Origin: Candidatus Gastranaerophilales bacterium
GTDB lineage: Bacteria > Cyanobacteriota > Vampirovibrionia > Gastranaerophilales > Gastranaerophilaceae
Length of the DNA: 64,000 bases
NCBI GenBank assembly: GCA_910587245.1
Contig: CAJULX010000002.1
Coordinates: forward strand, 1-64,000
Direction: 5' to 3'
Below the pieces are notes generated by a model. That model worked only from the letters and a program-made list of their open reading frames with translations. It had not been told where the DNA came from and ran no database searches. This document shows, in pieces, positions 1-7,706 of the stretch. Numbering within the stretch: position 1 is the stretch's first letter; each line of letters opens with the position of its first letter. The translations under genes and the position numbers were made by a program.

Positions 1-1035
1 AGGTGAGGCACCCCCTCCTCCCCCACCCCCTTCAAGAGAACCGTTTCCGGAACCAATAAAGCAAGAATAAGAACCCTTTGCACCCGGCCCACCCGGGCTG
101 CCAGCAGTGCCTGATGCGTTTGTAGCTTTTATGCCGCCATTTGGTATACAATTTGTGTATATAAAAGCTCCTGTGCCGCCAGGATAAATTCCGGCGATAG
201 TTCTTATACTGCTGTATTCTGTACCACCCCCGCCGCCACCCCAACCTTGAGGAGAAGAACCGAAACCGTTTGTGCAATCATTATTACTCCCTCCGCCTCC
301 TCCGCCTCCAATAGTAATGGAGATATTATTAATATTACGAGGTATAGTTACCTGTTTATTTGTATATCCGCCTGACCCTCCGCCGATTCCCCCGTCTGTG
401 CTTCCTCCCCCGCCGCCACCGCATGCCTTAACATTAACTATAGTGTCGCCTGTTTCTACGGTTTTTGAAGTATCGGATACAAGAGTCCAAGTAGAATTGG
501 GATTTGTTCGAATACATTTGTAATCAACATTTGGAACATTTCCTTTAGCGGATAAAGGTATTGTCCAAGTTTTAGTACCTGTGTTGGCAGATGTATTTCC
601 CGCATATTCCTGCTGTCCTGCTGTTCCTGTGAGAGAACCATATGCAACTCCCTCGCCTACCCCGCCTGAAGCGCCCCCTCCTCCGCCTCCGACCATAAAT
701 ACTCTTAATTTAGTTACGCCGTCAGGAACGGTAAAGGTTTCGTTTGATGTAAATATTTTATTACCGTAAAGAGCATCTCCTCCTGCTCCTCCTCCACCCA
801 TCATGGTAACAGTTATTCTATTAGTATCATTTGGAATATTAAATTCTTGAGTTTCAGAACTATCATTAAATATTGTAATGATACTATCCTTATCATAATT
901 ACTTGCTTCACTCATTACCTTTAATTCATGATCTGCCATTCTTCTTGTCATAACGGGAGCTAATGCTGCAAGAAGAAGAGAAGCTACCAGTAATGCCATA
1001 AGCATTTCTATTAAAGAAAAGGCGGGTTTATTCAT
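1..1035 (-). CDS. Glycine-rich prepilin-like protein, 3' end outside window
   Basis: The reading frame is open from an ATG at 1035 to the window edge (345 codons, no stop). It starts with a five-residue leader (MNKPA), then FSLIEMLMALLVAS, the classic N-methylation/prepilin segment with Glu at position 5 of the mature chain and alanine instead of glycine at -1. A hydrophobic helix to about residue 28 is followed by MTRRMADHELKV and then long GGGGG-rich stretches with short T/N/S-rich spacers. Shine-Dalgarno AAGGA lies six bases before the ATG. It is a close paralogue of the gene at 20208-23090. By family knowledge a prepilin peptidase would process it for export through a type IV pilus or type II secretion machine. 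The gene is head-to-head with the XRE regulator at 1204. Filament formation is inferred; it could be a pseudopilin-anchored surface protein. Confidence 0.85.
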   Translation of the reverse strand, partial: MNKPAFSLIEMLMALLVASLLLAALAPVMTRRMADHELKVMSEASNYDKDSIITIFNDSSETQEFNIPNDTNRITVTMMGGGGAGGDALYGNKIFTSNETFTVPDGVTKLRVFMVGGGGGGASGGVGEGVAYGSLTGTAGQQEYAGNTSANTGTKTWTIPLSAKGNVPNVDYKCIRTNPNSTWTLVSDTSKTVETGDTIVNVKACGGGGGGSTDGGIGGGSGGYTNKQVTIPRNINNISITIGGGGGGGSNNDCTNGFGSSPQGWGGGGGGTEYSSIRTIAGIYPGGTGAFIYTNCIPNGGIKATNASGTAGSPGGPGAKGSYSCFIGSGNGSLEGGGGGGGASP

Positions 1036-1038
1036 GCT

Positions 1039-1121
1039 TAATCCTTTCATAATTTGCTATATTTTTATTTATTTTTTTCATGTTTTAGCAATTTTCATGT
1101 CTATTCTTCCATAATTTAGCA
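1039..1121. promoter_or_regulatory. Three spaced imperfect repeats between prepilin and XRE genes
   Basis: In the minus orientation there are three related ~20-base units: TGCTAAATTATGGAAGAATA (1121-1102), TGCTAAAACATGAAAAAAAT (from 1090) and GCAAATTATGAAAGGATTA (1057-1039). Their ends are 31-33 bases apart, about three helical turns, so they would lie on one face of the DNA. The last unit overlaps the ribosome binding site of the prepilin gene. This fits an operator array for a small DNA-binding protein such as the adjacent XRE product. The repeats are imperfect and in AT-rich DNA, so chance similarity is possible. Confidence 0.45.
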
Positions 1122-1203
1122 TTTTTTGCAAGAAAATTTACCAAATTGTGCAATGTAATCTTTAAAAATTTAGATTATTCTTTTAAATAAGGAAAGAATT
1201 GTT

Positions 1204-1527
1204 ATGGGAAAATTAAAAAAGCTTATCGGTGCAAGGATTAAAGAAATAAGGACAAAAAAGGGTTTAACTCAGGAACAGCTTTCCGTTAAGACGAATATTG
1301 CACTTTCTACCATATGCCGCCTTGAAAACGGCGTAAATATGCCGAGAGAAGAAAATCTTGAGGCATTATCGGAGGCGCTTGAAGTTTCTATTGATTCATT
1401 TTTTAAATTTGAACATTACGAGGGGGACAGAAATTCCCGCATTATAAAAATTTTTGATATGATTCATAAACTGAATGATGAAGAAATTGTAATAGTTCAG
1501 AAGATTTTAAACAGTTTTTTTGCATAA
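1204..1527 (+). CDS. Small XRE-family transcriptional regulator
   Basis: A 107-residue protein with an HTH_3 (Cro/C1-type) domain at about residues 8-63: GARIKEIRTKKGLTQEQL, then STICRLENGVNMPREENLEAL. A short helical tail (about 70-107) may dimerise. AAGGA lies nine bases before the ATG. It is divergent from the glycine-rich prepilin gene across a 168-bp gap that carries three spaced repeats, which suggests it represses that gene and perhaps itself. No sensor, protease or toxin domain is visible. A role as phage-type repressor or antitoxin cannot be excluded, but no phage genes lie nearby. Confidence 0.85.
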   Translation: MGKLKKLIGARIKEIRTKKGLTQEQLSVKTNIALSTICRLENGVNMPREENLEALSEALEVSIDSFFKFEHYEGDRNSRIIKIFDMIHKLNDEEIVIVQKILNSFFA

Positions 1528-1529
1528 GA

Positions 1530-1715
1530 TTATTTTGTTTTATCATGAATTTCAAGGATGAGGTTTGTAATATTTTTCATATTTTCGGATATTATATCCG
1601 AGATTATGACCGTATCTTTATCGTGCAGATATTTATCGCGTAGTATATTTATCAGTGCGTCGGCTTTTTCAATGTATTTGTAGCATTCTTTTGTAAGGTT
1701 AAAAATGTTATTCAT
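1530..1715 (-). CDS. Small hypothetical helical protein
   Basis: A 61-residue protein starting MNNIFNLTKECYKYIEK. I chose the ATG at 1715 because GGAG lies six bases before it; a longer frame from a TTG at 1736 has no such site. The product is charged and likely all helical, with no signal peptide or membrane segment. It converges with the XRE gene at 1204-1527 with a two-base gap and is divergent from the second XRE gene at 1779. I do not recognise a family. Its position between two regulators suggests a partner or target of one of them, but nothing in the sequence proves this. Confidence 0.55.
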   Translation of the reverse strand: MNNIFNLTKECYKYIEKADALINILRDKYLHDKDTVIISDIISENMKNITNLILEIHDKTK

Positions 1716-1778
1716 AACGTTCTCCATATAGAGCAAATTGCTCCAATAATGTTAAGATTTTATCATTAGAATTAAATT

Positions 1779-2006
1779 ATGACAAGCTATTCTGATGAAA
1801 TTCTTGCAATTTTAGCTAAGAATATTAAAAAATATAGAATACAGGCAGGTTATAGCCAGATTAATCTTGGTTTAAAGCTTGGAAAAAGTTCTGATTATAT
1901 TGCACAAATTGAAAGAGGATTTAGAACTCCCACTTTGAAGAGTTTATGCGATATTGCAAAAGTTTTAAATGTTGAACCTTATGAACTTTTAAAATTTGAT
2001 GAGTAG
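1779..2006 (+). CDS. Small XRE-family transcriptional regulator
   Basis: A 75-residue protein that is almost only an HTH_3 domain: AKNIKKYRIQAGYSQINLGL, then SSDYIAQIERGFRTPTLKSL, ending LNVEPYELLKFDE. No Shine-Dalgarno is seen. A TAGAAT hexamer ends seven bases or fewer before the ATG, so the transcript may be leaderless. The gene is divergent from the 61-residue ORF at 1530-1715. It has the same architecture as the regulators at 4799 and 19843 but a different recognition helix, so a different operator is expected. Confidence 0.8.
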   Translation: MTSYSDEILAILAKNIKKYRIQAGYSQINLGLKLGKSSDYIAQIERGFRTPTLKSLCDIAKVLNVEPYELLKFDE

Positions 2007-2231
2007 CATTTTTCAAAAAACGATGATTTTTTGCACGTTACATTTCTTAATAAATACCCTAAAAACCACACTACATATGCGATGGAACCCAAAATAAAAA
2101 AAATTCAGCAGGGGTAAATATATACATTTTTTTATTTTAAATTGAATTATTATTATAATATACAAAAAAACGGGAAATGAAAAATTTCCGCATTGCTGAA
2201 TTAGACTCTATTTGCGTGTTTATTTAATCTG
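2007..2231. other. Non-coding gap of 225 bases
   Basis: AT-rich DNA between the XRE gene and the 3' end of the minus-strand hydrolase. The only structure I can support is the minus-strand terminator at 2164-2190. I see no further ORF with a ribosome binding site. Confidence 0.5.
2164..2190 (-). terminator. Intrinsic terminator after the GHL10 hydrolase gene
   Basis: On the minus strand the stem GGAAAT/ATTTCC (2189-2184 with 2178-2173) has a short loop and is followed by CG and seven T (2170-2164). It lies about 45 bases after the stop of the hydrolase gene. Confidence 0.7.
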
Positions 2232-4022
2232 TTATTTGCAGGTTGATGTAAACACGCAAAACTTTAAGACATCTTTGTATTTATTATCAAGATGTGCCCA
2301 ATCGAAAAGTATAACCCCATTTGATTTTAAGCTTCTTGAAACATTAATCTGTTTTAATAAATCTTCAGCTTCACCTTCCATAAAGCCTACAAAAAGCCCC
2401 GGGTAAATGATAGTTTGAGAAGACATTTTTGTTTTAATTTCTTTAAACATAATTTCAAAAAGCGTATCATCAGAGGTTAAAATTAAAGGTGTGATTGCAT
2501 CAAGGTAATCATCATTTGTCCATTTTACCCAGTTTTGCTGCTTTGTTTCAAGCGCCGCTCTGTAATCAGGGAAAACAACGGCAGAAAGTACAACCTTGCC
2601 GCGTGCGGCTTTACGCATTTTTGAAAGATATACGGTTATTTTATTCTGGCGGTATTCGTTCCATTTATACCACAGCTCATCTTTATATTTAATGCTTGCA
2701 GGGTCTGTGCCGTATATTTTTTTAAATTCATCTCTTGCATACTGCGTATAACCCCAGTTTGAAGCTTCAAAGCCTGCGGATGTTGCCTTTTGAGAGCTCG
2801 GGTATCTTATATAATCAAGGTTTACGCCATCCACGCCGTAAGTTGAGATTATTTCTTTTACAATTAAAACAAGAAAATTGTGTATCTCGGGGTTTGCAGG
2901 GTCTAGAAAGTAGCCGTTATGCTCTACAGGGTGCGGTACATAGCCTTCTTTGCCTGCATTTGCTTTGTTTTTATTACCCCATTCGGGTCTTATTGAAAGA
3001 ATTGAATTCGGGTCATTACTCGGGTGTTTATTTCCTACATAAAAGGATTCAAACCACACATGCACTTTCATATTTCTTGCGTGTGCTTCGGTTACGTAGG
3101 CTTTTAAAGGGTCAAACCCTGCAAATATAGGGTTTTGCTCCGTAAAATTATATGAGCGCATTGTTCTGCTCGGGAAAATTGTATACCCGTGAAAATAAGT
3201 TTCAAGAAAAACGGTATTTATTCCGATAGATTGCATTGAATCGAGTGTACGCCTTACTTCGTAGATACTTTTTTCCGTGGGGCGTATCCATGTGCCTTTC
3301 AGTTCATTTTCAATGTATGGAAGAGAATAATTTATGGCAATTCTGGACATTTCTATTGAAGATTTGGCGTAATTTACAGCCATATTATCATTTGCGCGGT
3401 TAGATTTTCTTAAATCCTGTTTTGCGCGTTTTAAATAATATTTTGCTTTTTTTTCGCCGGGGTTTTCCTGAATTTTTTTTGCATTATCAAGAAAATCTTC
3501 CGCCTCTTTTATTTTTTCTTTAGCCGAAAAACGCCAGCTTTCAGGGGTGGTGTAGGCGGTTATTGTTTTTGTATTTTCATCTATTATTATATTTGTTCCG
3601 ATTTTAAGATTCGTTGTAATCCATTTTTTAGCGCTGCCGTGTCCTGAAATTACATAACCGTTTTTCGGTATTAAACTGTTGGCGCCCGTAAGCTTTACTA
3701 CTCTGCCGTTTTCAACAACGGCTTCTTTGCCGAATTCATTTGTGCCTGTGGTTCTGCCGAAATTCTGCTTATAAACGACTAATTGCCCCGGGCCTCGGTA
3801 TCCCGGGAATCCTGCGCCAAGAGCGTTTATAACGTTTGAAGGGTAAATGGCGCTTATTTTATAAGAAGATTTTGAAATAATTCTTTCATTATTTAATGTG
3901 CTTCTGTTATCTACTTCCCATGTGCTTATCATGGGTGCGCTTGCTGCATTTGCGGTATTTTGCATACCGAAAATATTAAGCATAACAAAAGATATTAAAA
4001 TTAATGTGAAAACTCTCCTCAT
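2232..4022 (-). CDS. Secreted GHL10-type glycosyl hydrolase-like protein
   Basis: A 596-residue protein. Residues 1-27 form a signal peptide (MRRVFTLILI... ending ANA-AS). Residues about 75-140 match the N-terminal region found in cyanobacterial family-10-like hydrolases (GRTTGTNEFGKEAVVENG, then LIPKNGYVISGHG). A charged helical linker covers about 165-235. The catalytic TIM barrel of the GHL10 (formerly DUF187) family begins at TWIRPTEK near 244 and includes ETYFHGYTIFPS, HVWFESFYVGN and GVNLDYIRYP (about 399-408). By family knowledge this acts on glycans of the envelope or sheath; the substrate is unknown. It is exported to the periplasm or surface. It is divergent from the gene at 4127 and stands alone as a transcription unit with its own terminator. 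Confidence 0.88.
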   Translation of the reverse strand: MRRVFTLILISFVMLNIFGMQNTANAASAPMISTWEVDNRSTLNNERIISKSSYKISAIYPSNVINALGAGFPGYRGPGQLVVYKQNFGRTTGTNEFGKEAVVENGRVVKLTGANSLIPKNGYVISGHGSAKKWITTNLKIGTNIIIDENTKTITAYTTPESWRFSAKEKIKEAEDFLDNAKKIQENPGEKKAKYYLKRAKQDLRKSNRANDNMAVNYAKSSIEMSRIAINYSLPYIENELKGTWIRPTEKSIYEVRRTLDSMQSIGINTVFLETYFHGYTIFPSRTMRSYNFTEQNPIFAGFDPLKAYVTEAHARNMKVHVWFESFYVGNKHPSNDPNSILSIRPEWGNKNKANAGKEGYVPHPVEHNGYFLDPANPEIHNFLVLIVKEIISTYGVDGVNLDYIRYPSSQKATSAGFEASNWGYTQYARDEFKKIYGTDPASIKYKDELWYKWNEYRQNKITVYLSKMRKAARGKVVLSAVVFPDYRAALETKQQNWVKWTNDDYLDAITPLILTSDDTLFEIMFKEIKTKMSSQTIIYPGLFVGFMEGEAEDLLKQINVSRSLKSNGVILFDWAHLDNKYKDVLKFCVFTSTCK

Positions 4023-4126
4023 AACCTCTTTATTTTACATTAAAAAATAAAATATTAGCCATATTTAAAAAAATGTAATATAATAATTTTAAGAATAAGA
4101 TATCTATTACAGGAGAAAACCCGTAT

Positions 4127-4474
4127 ATGGCAGGCAAACACCAAGATACCATACCTATAGAGGTTTGCATATTAACAAAAGAACATAATATTAAAGGCAC
4201 GGTTCATGTTTCAAAATATACAAATACAAACCGTGAATTAACAGACCTTTTAAATGACAGAGAAAAACGTTTTCTTGCCGTAACAAATGCCGAAATTATG
4301 GGTAAAGATTCATCAGCGCCGAGGCGTTATGATTTTCTTGAAGTGCATGTTGATGCGATTGTTATTGTTCATCCTTCAAATCAGGTATTATTTAAAGAAA
4401 CTTCAAAAGCGCAGGAAGATATTATGCGGTTTAGAGAATTAAGAAACAAGCTTTCACAGACAAAACCGTTTTAA
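4127..4474 (+). CDS. Conserved hypothetical protein of 115 residues
   Basis: A soluble protein with no signal peptide: IPIEVCILTKEHNIKGTVHV near the start, then a Thr/Asn-rich turn, a helix LTDLLNDREKRFLAVTNAEI and a strand DFLEVHVDAIVIVHP. The pattern suggests a small beta-rich fold with one long helix. I do not recognise a characterised family. AGGAG lies upstream of the ATG and a TATAAT at 4079-4084 may be its -10 box. It is a single-gene unit closed by the terminator at 4494-4526. Confidence 0.75.
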   Translation: MAGKHQDTIPIEVCILTKEHNIKGTVHVSKYTNTNRELTDLLNDREKRFLAVTNAEIMGKDSSAPRRYDFLEVHVDAIVIVHPSNQVLFKETSKAQEDIMRFRELRNKLSQTKPF

Positions 4475-4493
4475 AAATTTGTAAATATTTATA

Positions 4494-4526
4494 AAATGCA
4501 GGCTCAGGATAAAGCCTGCATTTTTT
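4494..4526 (+). terminator. Intrinsic terminator
   Basis: A perfect 11-bp stem AAATGCAGGCT/AGCCTGCATTT with an 8-base loop, followed by a T-rich run. It starts 20 bases after the stop of the 115-residue gene. Confidence 0.9.
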
Positions 4527-4568
4527 ATTTTGAAGTTAAGAAACATTTCCACCGTTTATATTAAAAAT

Positions 4569-4797
4569 TTGTTTTTAGGGGTGCATATCCTGTATAATTA
4601 AAATTGAAAAGACCGAATTTTCGGTTTAATTGTTCATTTAAAAAGGCATTATAAAAATGCCTTAATATGCGGCTTTTCGGCTGTAGAATGTTTCGCATTT
4701 TGCAGTTAAAAGAGGTGCATTGGGTTACAAAACGCGCCTGATTGAAAAGTTGTTCATCTAAAATTTTATTCAGCCCTGAATTTGTTCAGGGTTTTTT
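4569..4797 (+). ncRNA. Candidate structured small RNA with promoter and terminator
   Basis: This 324-base gap has no convincing gene. It has TTGTTT (4569-4574), an 18-base spacer and TATAAT (4593-4598), giving a start near 4605. Hairpins follow in order: ACCGAA/TTCGGT (about 4612-4626), AAGGCAT/ATGCCTT (about 4642-4663), an imperfect CTG...CAG stem (about 4681-4705), AGGTGC/GCGCCT (4713-4739) and a terminator CCCTGAA/TTCAGGG plus six T (4774-4797). The RNA would be about 190 nt. It matches no RNA family I can recognise. A 24-codon ORF near 4664 lacks a ribosome binding site. It may instead be the shared 3' region and operator DNA of the minus-strand XRE gene. Confidence 0.4.
4713..4758 (-). 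repeat. 3' element with GTAACC loop, minus-strand copy
   Basis: Read on the minus strand, GATGAACAACTTTTC (4758-4744) is followed by AGGCGCG, TTTTGTAACCCAA and TGCACCT. The same order (GATRAACAAYTTTT, stem, TTTGTAACC loop, stem) follows the two complete prepilin genes at 7646-7698 and 23106-23160. Here the stem has one C-A mismatch on the minus strand but a G-U pair on the plus strand. It lies downstream of the XRE gene at 4799-5008. Confidence 0.5.
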
Positions 4798-4798
4798 A

Positions 4799-5008
4799 TT
4801 ACTTAAAATCAAATAATGTATTAACCGAAACTTTTAAAACATCTGCAATTAAAAAAATTTTTTTAAGACTTACATATTTTTGCCCGCTTTCAATTCTTGA
4901 AATATATTCGCGGGATAAATCGCACTGCTCGGCTAAAAATTCCTGACTATAATTGTTTTCCAGCCGATATTTTTTAATATTTTTTCCTAAAAATTGCAGT
5001 CTTGTCAT
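4799..5008 (-). CDS. Small XRE-family transcriptional regulator
   Basis: A 69-residue protein consisting of one HTH_3 domain: GKNIKKYRLENNYSQEFLAE, then SREYISRIESGQKYVSLKKI, ending VLKVSVNTLFDFK. It is divergent from the glycine-rich prepilin gene at 5124 with a 115-bp gap that contains a tandem 13-bp repeat next to the prepilin ribosome binding site. The arrangement predicts repression of the prepilin gene. No clear Shine-Dalgarno precedes the ATG. Confidence 0.85.
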   Translation of the reverse strand: MTRLQFLGKNIKKYRLENNYSQEFLAEQCDLSREYISRIESGQKYVSLKKIFLIADVLKVSVNTLFDFK

Positions 5009-5070
5009 GTGAACTATTTTGCCGTATAATTTTGAAATGTCTGTGACCTATTTTTCCGAAAACGCAGATT

Positions 5071-5109
5071 TTTACAAAAGTAATTGTTTGTCTAAATTGT
5101 TTATCTAAA
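5071..5109 (+). promoter_or_regulatory. Putative prepilin promoter and tandem 13-bp operator
   Basis: TTGTTTGTCTAAA (5084-5096) and TTGTTTATCTAAA (5097-5109) are adjacent direct repeats and end two bases before the GGAG of the prepilin gene. A possible promoter is TTTACA (5071-5076), 16-base spacer, TAAATT (5093-5098), so the repeats would cover the -10 box and start site. Two more copies lie at 4630-4642 (TTGTTCATTTAAA) and 4750-4762 (TTGTTCATCTAAA). This is a good operator candidate for the divergent XRE protein. Confidence 0.55.
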
Positions 5110-5123
5110 AGGAGTTAAAACTT

Positions 5124-7634
5124 ATGGTTTTAAAGAAATTCAACATAACACAAGGGGTATTTTCAATTACCCGATGCGGTAATTTGGCCTTTTCTCTTGT
5201 GGAAATGCTTATGGCGCTTCTGGTTGCCTCGCTGCTTTTAGCAGCCCTCGCCCCCGTTATGACAAGAAAAATGAACGGGGATTATCTCAATATTTCAGGT
5301 ACGGGCGGAGGAGGAAAGGCTCCCGCGATGTTTAGATGCTGGGATTATGACGACCCCGAGCTTCAGCTTGCAGCGGACGGCAGCGGATACAAAGTGCTCC
5401 CGAATGATTTTCAAATAGATGATGCCTGGATAATTAATTTTGTGCTTGCATCAGGTGGAGGCGGAGGTGCAGGAGCAACAAATCCAAATATCGTATCTGA
5501 TTCTTATACCGAACCAAATGAAGGTAAAACAGGTATAAAAATTGAGCAGAATATGGACGATTTTGAAATAGAAATGATGACAGGCGGCGGAGGCGGAGCA
5601 GGGGGCGGTGCTGCAATACACAGCAGCGCAACTTGTACGGGAAGTGCTTCCGTTGATAAATGCGAATGCATGGGGCAAAAATATGATAGCGTGAATAAAG
5701 TATGTGTATCAAATAATCAAGGTTCAAAGAATTTAGCTAATGCAAAAACAGCCTGTGACAATTTAACCCCTTCATCAAAATGGCAAATACCTACAATGGC
5801 GCAGCTTGGTAACTGGAAAAATCAGTATTCAACTTTCGGTGTAACAAACGGTAATACGGTATGGTCAAGGGATACGAGCGCATGCAGCAAGCAAGAAACC
5901 GGTACATGTTGGTGTAGGGATACCATGGAAACCCCGTCTTGTTCAGGTGATTCTTACTATTATAGGTGTTGTGGTGGTGTTCAGCCTACTCGTGAGGCGT
6001 GCAATAGCGCATGTAACTTTCAACTTGCAAATGGGCATTATATTTGTAGAAGTTGTTACACTGTAAGCTGTACAAAAACCGTTTCCTGCGGTACAAATTA
6101 TCATTATTATCAACTATCCGGAACTTCATGGAATGCAATAACTAACATAACAACAAACACCAATTCCCGCTCTACCTACTGTGTATATAATGACAGTGCC
6201 AATGTTACGGGTGAAAAATTCTATTCTCTCTCAGGCGGCGGCGGTTCAGCTTCTCCTTCAATTGTTGATAACAATTTTGATTTAATTGCAAAAAATAAAT
6301 TAAGAGAAAAGATAAAAGCAAATATCGGAGGATATATAGTTCTTGATACGGGAAAAGGCGGTGAAGGCGGAAGCGGCGCATCTTCAAAAGGTGCTAAAGC
6401 ATATAACGGAACTAATGGCGGAGATTCCTGTATTATTATACAAAATTCTTCAAGACAGCCTCAGTTTAAGCTCTGTGTTAAAGGAGGAAACGGCGGAACT
6501 GCTGCTGATGCAAGTATTACAAACGCATCAACACTTGGATACGGAAAAGCAGGCAATACGGTATCCAAAGATAACGGATGCTATACATATGATTATACGG
6601 TATCTGCAAATAATATGGTTGAATTTAGCTGTACAAATGACGGTAAACCTGCAGGAAACGGCGGAGCAGGCACAAATAATCCTACAACGGGCGGAAAAGG
6701 CGGTGCCAGTGTATTAAATTCCAATCAAGTAACAAATTCAGGTAAAGACGGTGTAACCCCTAATTCAACAACAAATCCCGGTGCAGGCGGAGGCGGCGGT
6801 ACAGCAACTAAAACGGGTTTCGGGAGTTCCGCATCATTTGCCTTCGGTAAAGGAGGAAACGGGGCAGAAGGGTATATAAAATTAAAGTACAAGCACTATT
6901 ATGAAGCAGCAGGCGGCGGCGGAGGCGGCGGCGGATATGTCGCCCACATCAAGAATATAAATATAGGAAAAAGTGGAACATGCTCTATTAAAGTAGGATA
7001 TGGAGGAGCAGGAGGTGCGGCGGGTGTAAAAGGAACGGATGGCGGTGATTCATCCGTTACATGCTCAAATTCTCCGAATGTAACATATAGAATATTCGGC
7101 GGAAAAGGCGGTAATGCAGGCACATCCGCTTCAAGTGCAACGGGTTCCGTATCATCGGGAGGTATAGGGGGCGAAGCAGGAACTTTTGATGATACAGGCA
7201 ATATATTTACAAGGCTTTTTACCCAGAATAATTTTGCAGGAAGTAAAGGGCTTGACGGTAAGCAAGGCGGAAGCGGAGATAAAGCAAACTATAAAGAAGG
7301 CATAAGAAGTGCAGGCGGCAGAGGCGGTACATCAGGAACAGGCGAAAAAGGAAAATGCGGCGGCATATACAATGAATCAGGAATATGTTCAAATATTAAC
7401 CCTGATGAAAATAATAATATACCGGAACCTTCGCAGGAAGCTTTAAATGGTCAAGGTTTCAGCGGCGGTGATATATTAATACCCACAAAGGACGGTATAG
7501 TTGAAGCATCTCCAAAATACGGCAAAGCAGGTGCAGGAGGAGGCGGCGGTGCATGGCATATGGGCAAAGAACCGGGCAGAGGCGGCGGCGGACAGGGCGG
7601 ATATGTATGTATTTATTGGGATAAGCTGGAATAA
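5124..7634 (+). CDS. Large glycine-rich prepilin-like surface protein
   Basis: An 836-residue protein. A 22-residue leader ending in alanine precedes FSLVEMLMALLVAS (mature Glu5 present), the hydrophobic helix and PVMTRKM. The rest is low-complexity glycine with GGGGGAG and GGKGG motifs. A cysteine-rich insert at about residues 168-350 contains CECMGQKYD, KWQIPTMAQLGNW and VWSRDTSACSK, which resembles the Lcl/DUF1566 type of domain found in bacterial surface proteins. The C-terminus returns to glycine repeats. By family knowledge the N-terminus is cut by a prepilin peptidase and the helix anchors the protein in the inner membrane or a filament. GGAG lies ten bases before the ATG. It is a single-gene unit, divergent from an XRE gene and followed by a strong terminator. 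Codon use is more GC-rich than in the paralogue at 20208. Confidence 0.85.
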   Translation: MVLKKFNITQGVFSITRCGNLAFSLVEMLMALLVASLLLAALAPVMTRKMNGDYLNISGTGGGGKAPAMFRCWDYDDPELQLAADGSGYKVLPNDFQIDDAWIINFVLASGGGGGAGATNPNIVSDSYTEPNEGKTGIKIEQNMDDFEIEMMTGGGGGAGGGAAIHSSATCTGSASVDKCECMGQKYDSVNKVCVSNNQGSKNLANAKTACDNLTPSSKWQIPTMAQLGNWKNQYSTFGVTNGNTVWSRDTSACSKQETGTCWCRDTMETPSCSGDSYYYRCCGGVQPTREACNSACNFQLANGHYICRSCYTVSCTKTVSCGTNYHYYQLSGTSWNAITNITTNTNSRSTYCVYNDSANVTGEKFYSLSGGGGSASPSIVDNNFDLIAKNKLREKIKANIGGYIVLDTGKGGEGGSGASSKGAKAYNGTNGGDSCIIIQNSSRQPQFKLCVKGGNGGTAADASITNASTLGYGKAGNTVSKDNGCYTYDYTVSANNMVEFSCTNDGKPAGNGGAGTNNPTTGGKGGASVLNSNQVTNSGKDGVTPNSTTNPGAGGGGGTATKTGFGSSASFAFGKGGNGAEGYIKLKYKHYYEAAGGGGGGGGYVAHIKNINIGKSGTCSIKVGYGGAGGAAGVKGTDGGDSSVTCSNSPNVTYRIFGGKGGNAGTSASSATGSVSSGGIGGEAGTFDDTGNIFTRLFTQNNFAGSKGLDGKQGGSGDKANYKEGIRSAGGRGGTSGTGEKGKCGGIYNESGICSNINPDENNNIPEPSQEALNGQGFSGGDILIPTKDGIVEASPKYGKAGAGGGGGAWHMGKEPGRGGGGQGGYVCIYWDKLE

Positions 7635-7645
7635 ATAAATTTAAC

Positions 7646-7698
7646 GATGAACAACTTTTTGAAGGGCGCAATTTGTAACCTTTTGCGCCCCTTTTTTT
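7646..7698 (+). terminator. Terminator with conserved GTAACC loop after prepilin gene
   Basis: GATGAACAACTTTTT (7646-7660) leads into a perfect 8-bp stem GGGCGCAA (7664-7671) / TTGCGCCC (7683-7690) with loop TTTGTAACCTT, then C and seven T. It ends the prepilin transcript. The loop and the upstream box are shared with 23106-23160 although the stem sequence differs, which suggests selection on the loop. Confidence 0.85.
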
Positions 7699-7706
7699 AC
7701 ATAAAA

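Noticed and set aside
2735..3130. 131-codon plus-strand frame inside the GHL10 gene
   Set aside because: Antisense to the catalytic barrel; leucine/histidine-rich composition typical of shadow frames.
5124..7634. Collagen-like or PE_PGRS identity for the glycine-rich protein
   Set aside because: There is no G-x-y triplet periodicity and no PE domain; the N-terminus is a prepilin segment.
5434..7634. CRISPR-like array because of regular GGAGGAGG repetition
   Set aside because: The repetition is in-frame glycine coding with variable spacing and no constant direct repeat or cas gene.
7646..7698. Integron attC site or transposon end for the GTAACC element
   Set aside because: There is no GTTRRRY/RYYYAAC pair, no flanking target duplication and no integrase or transposase in the window.
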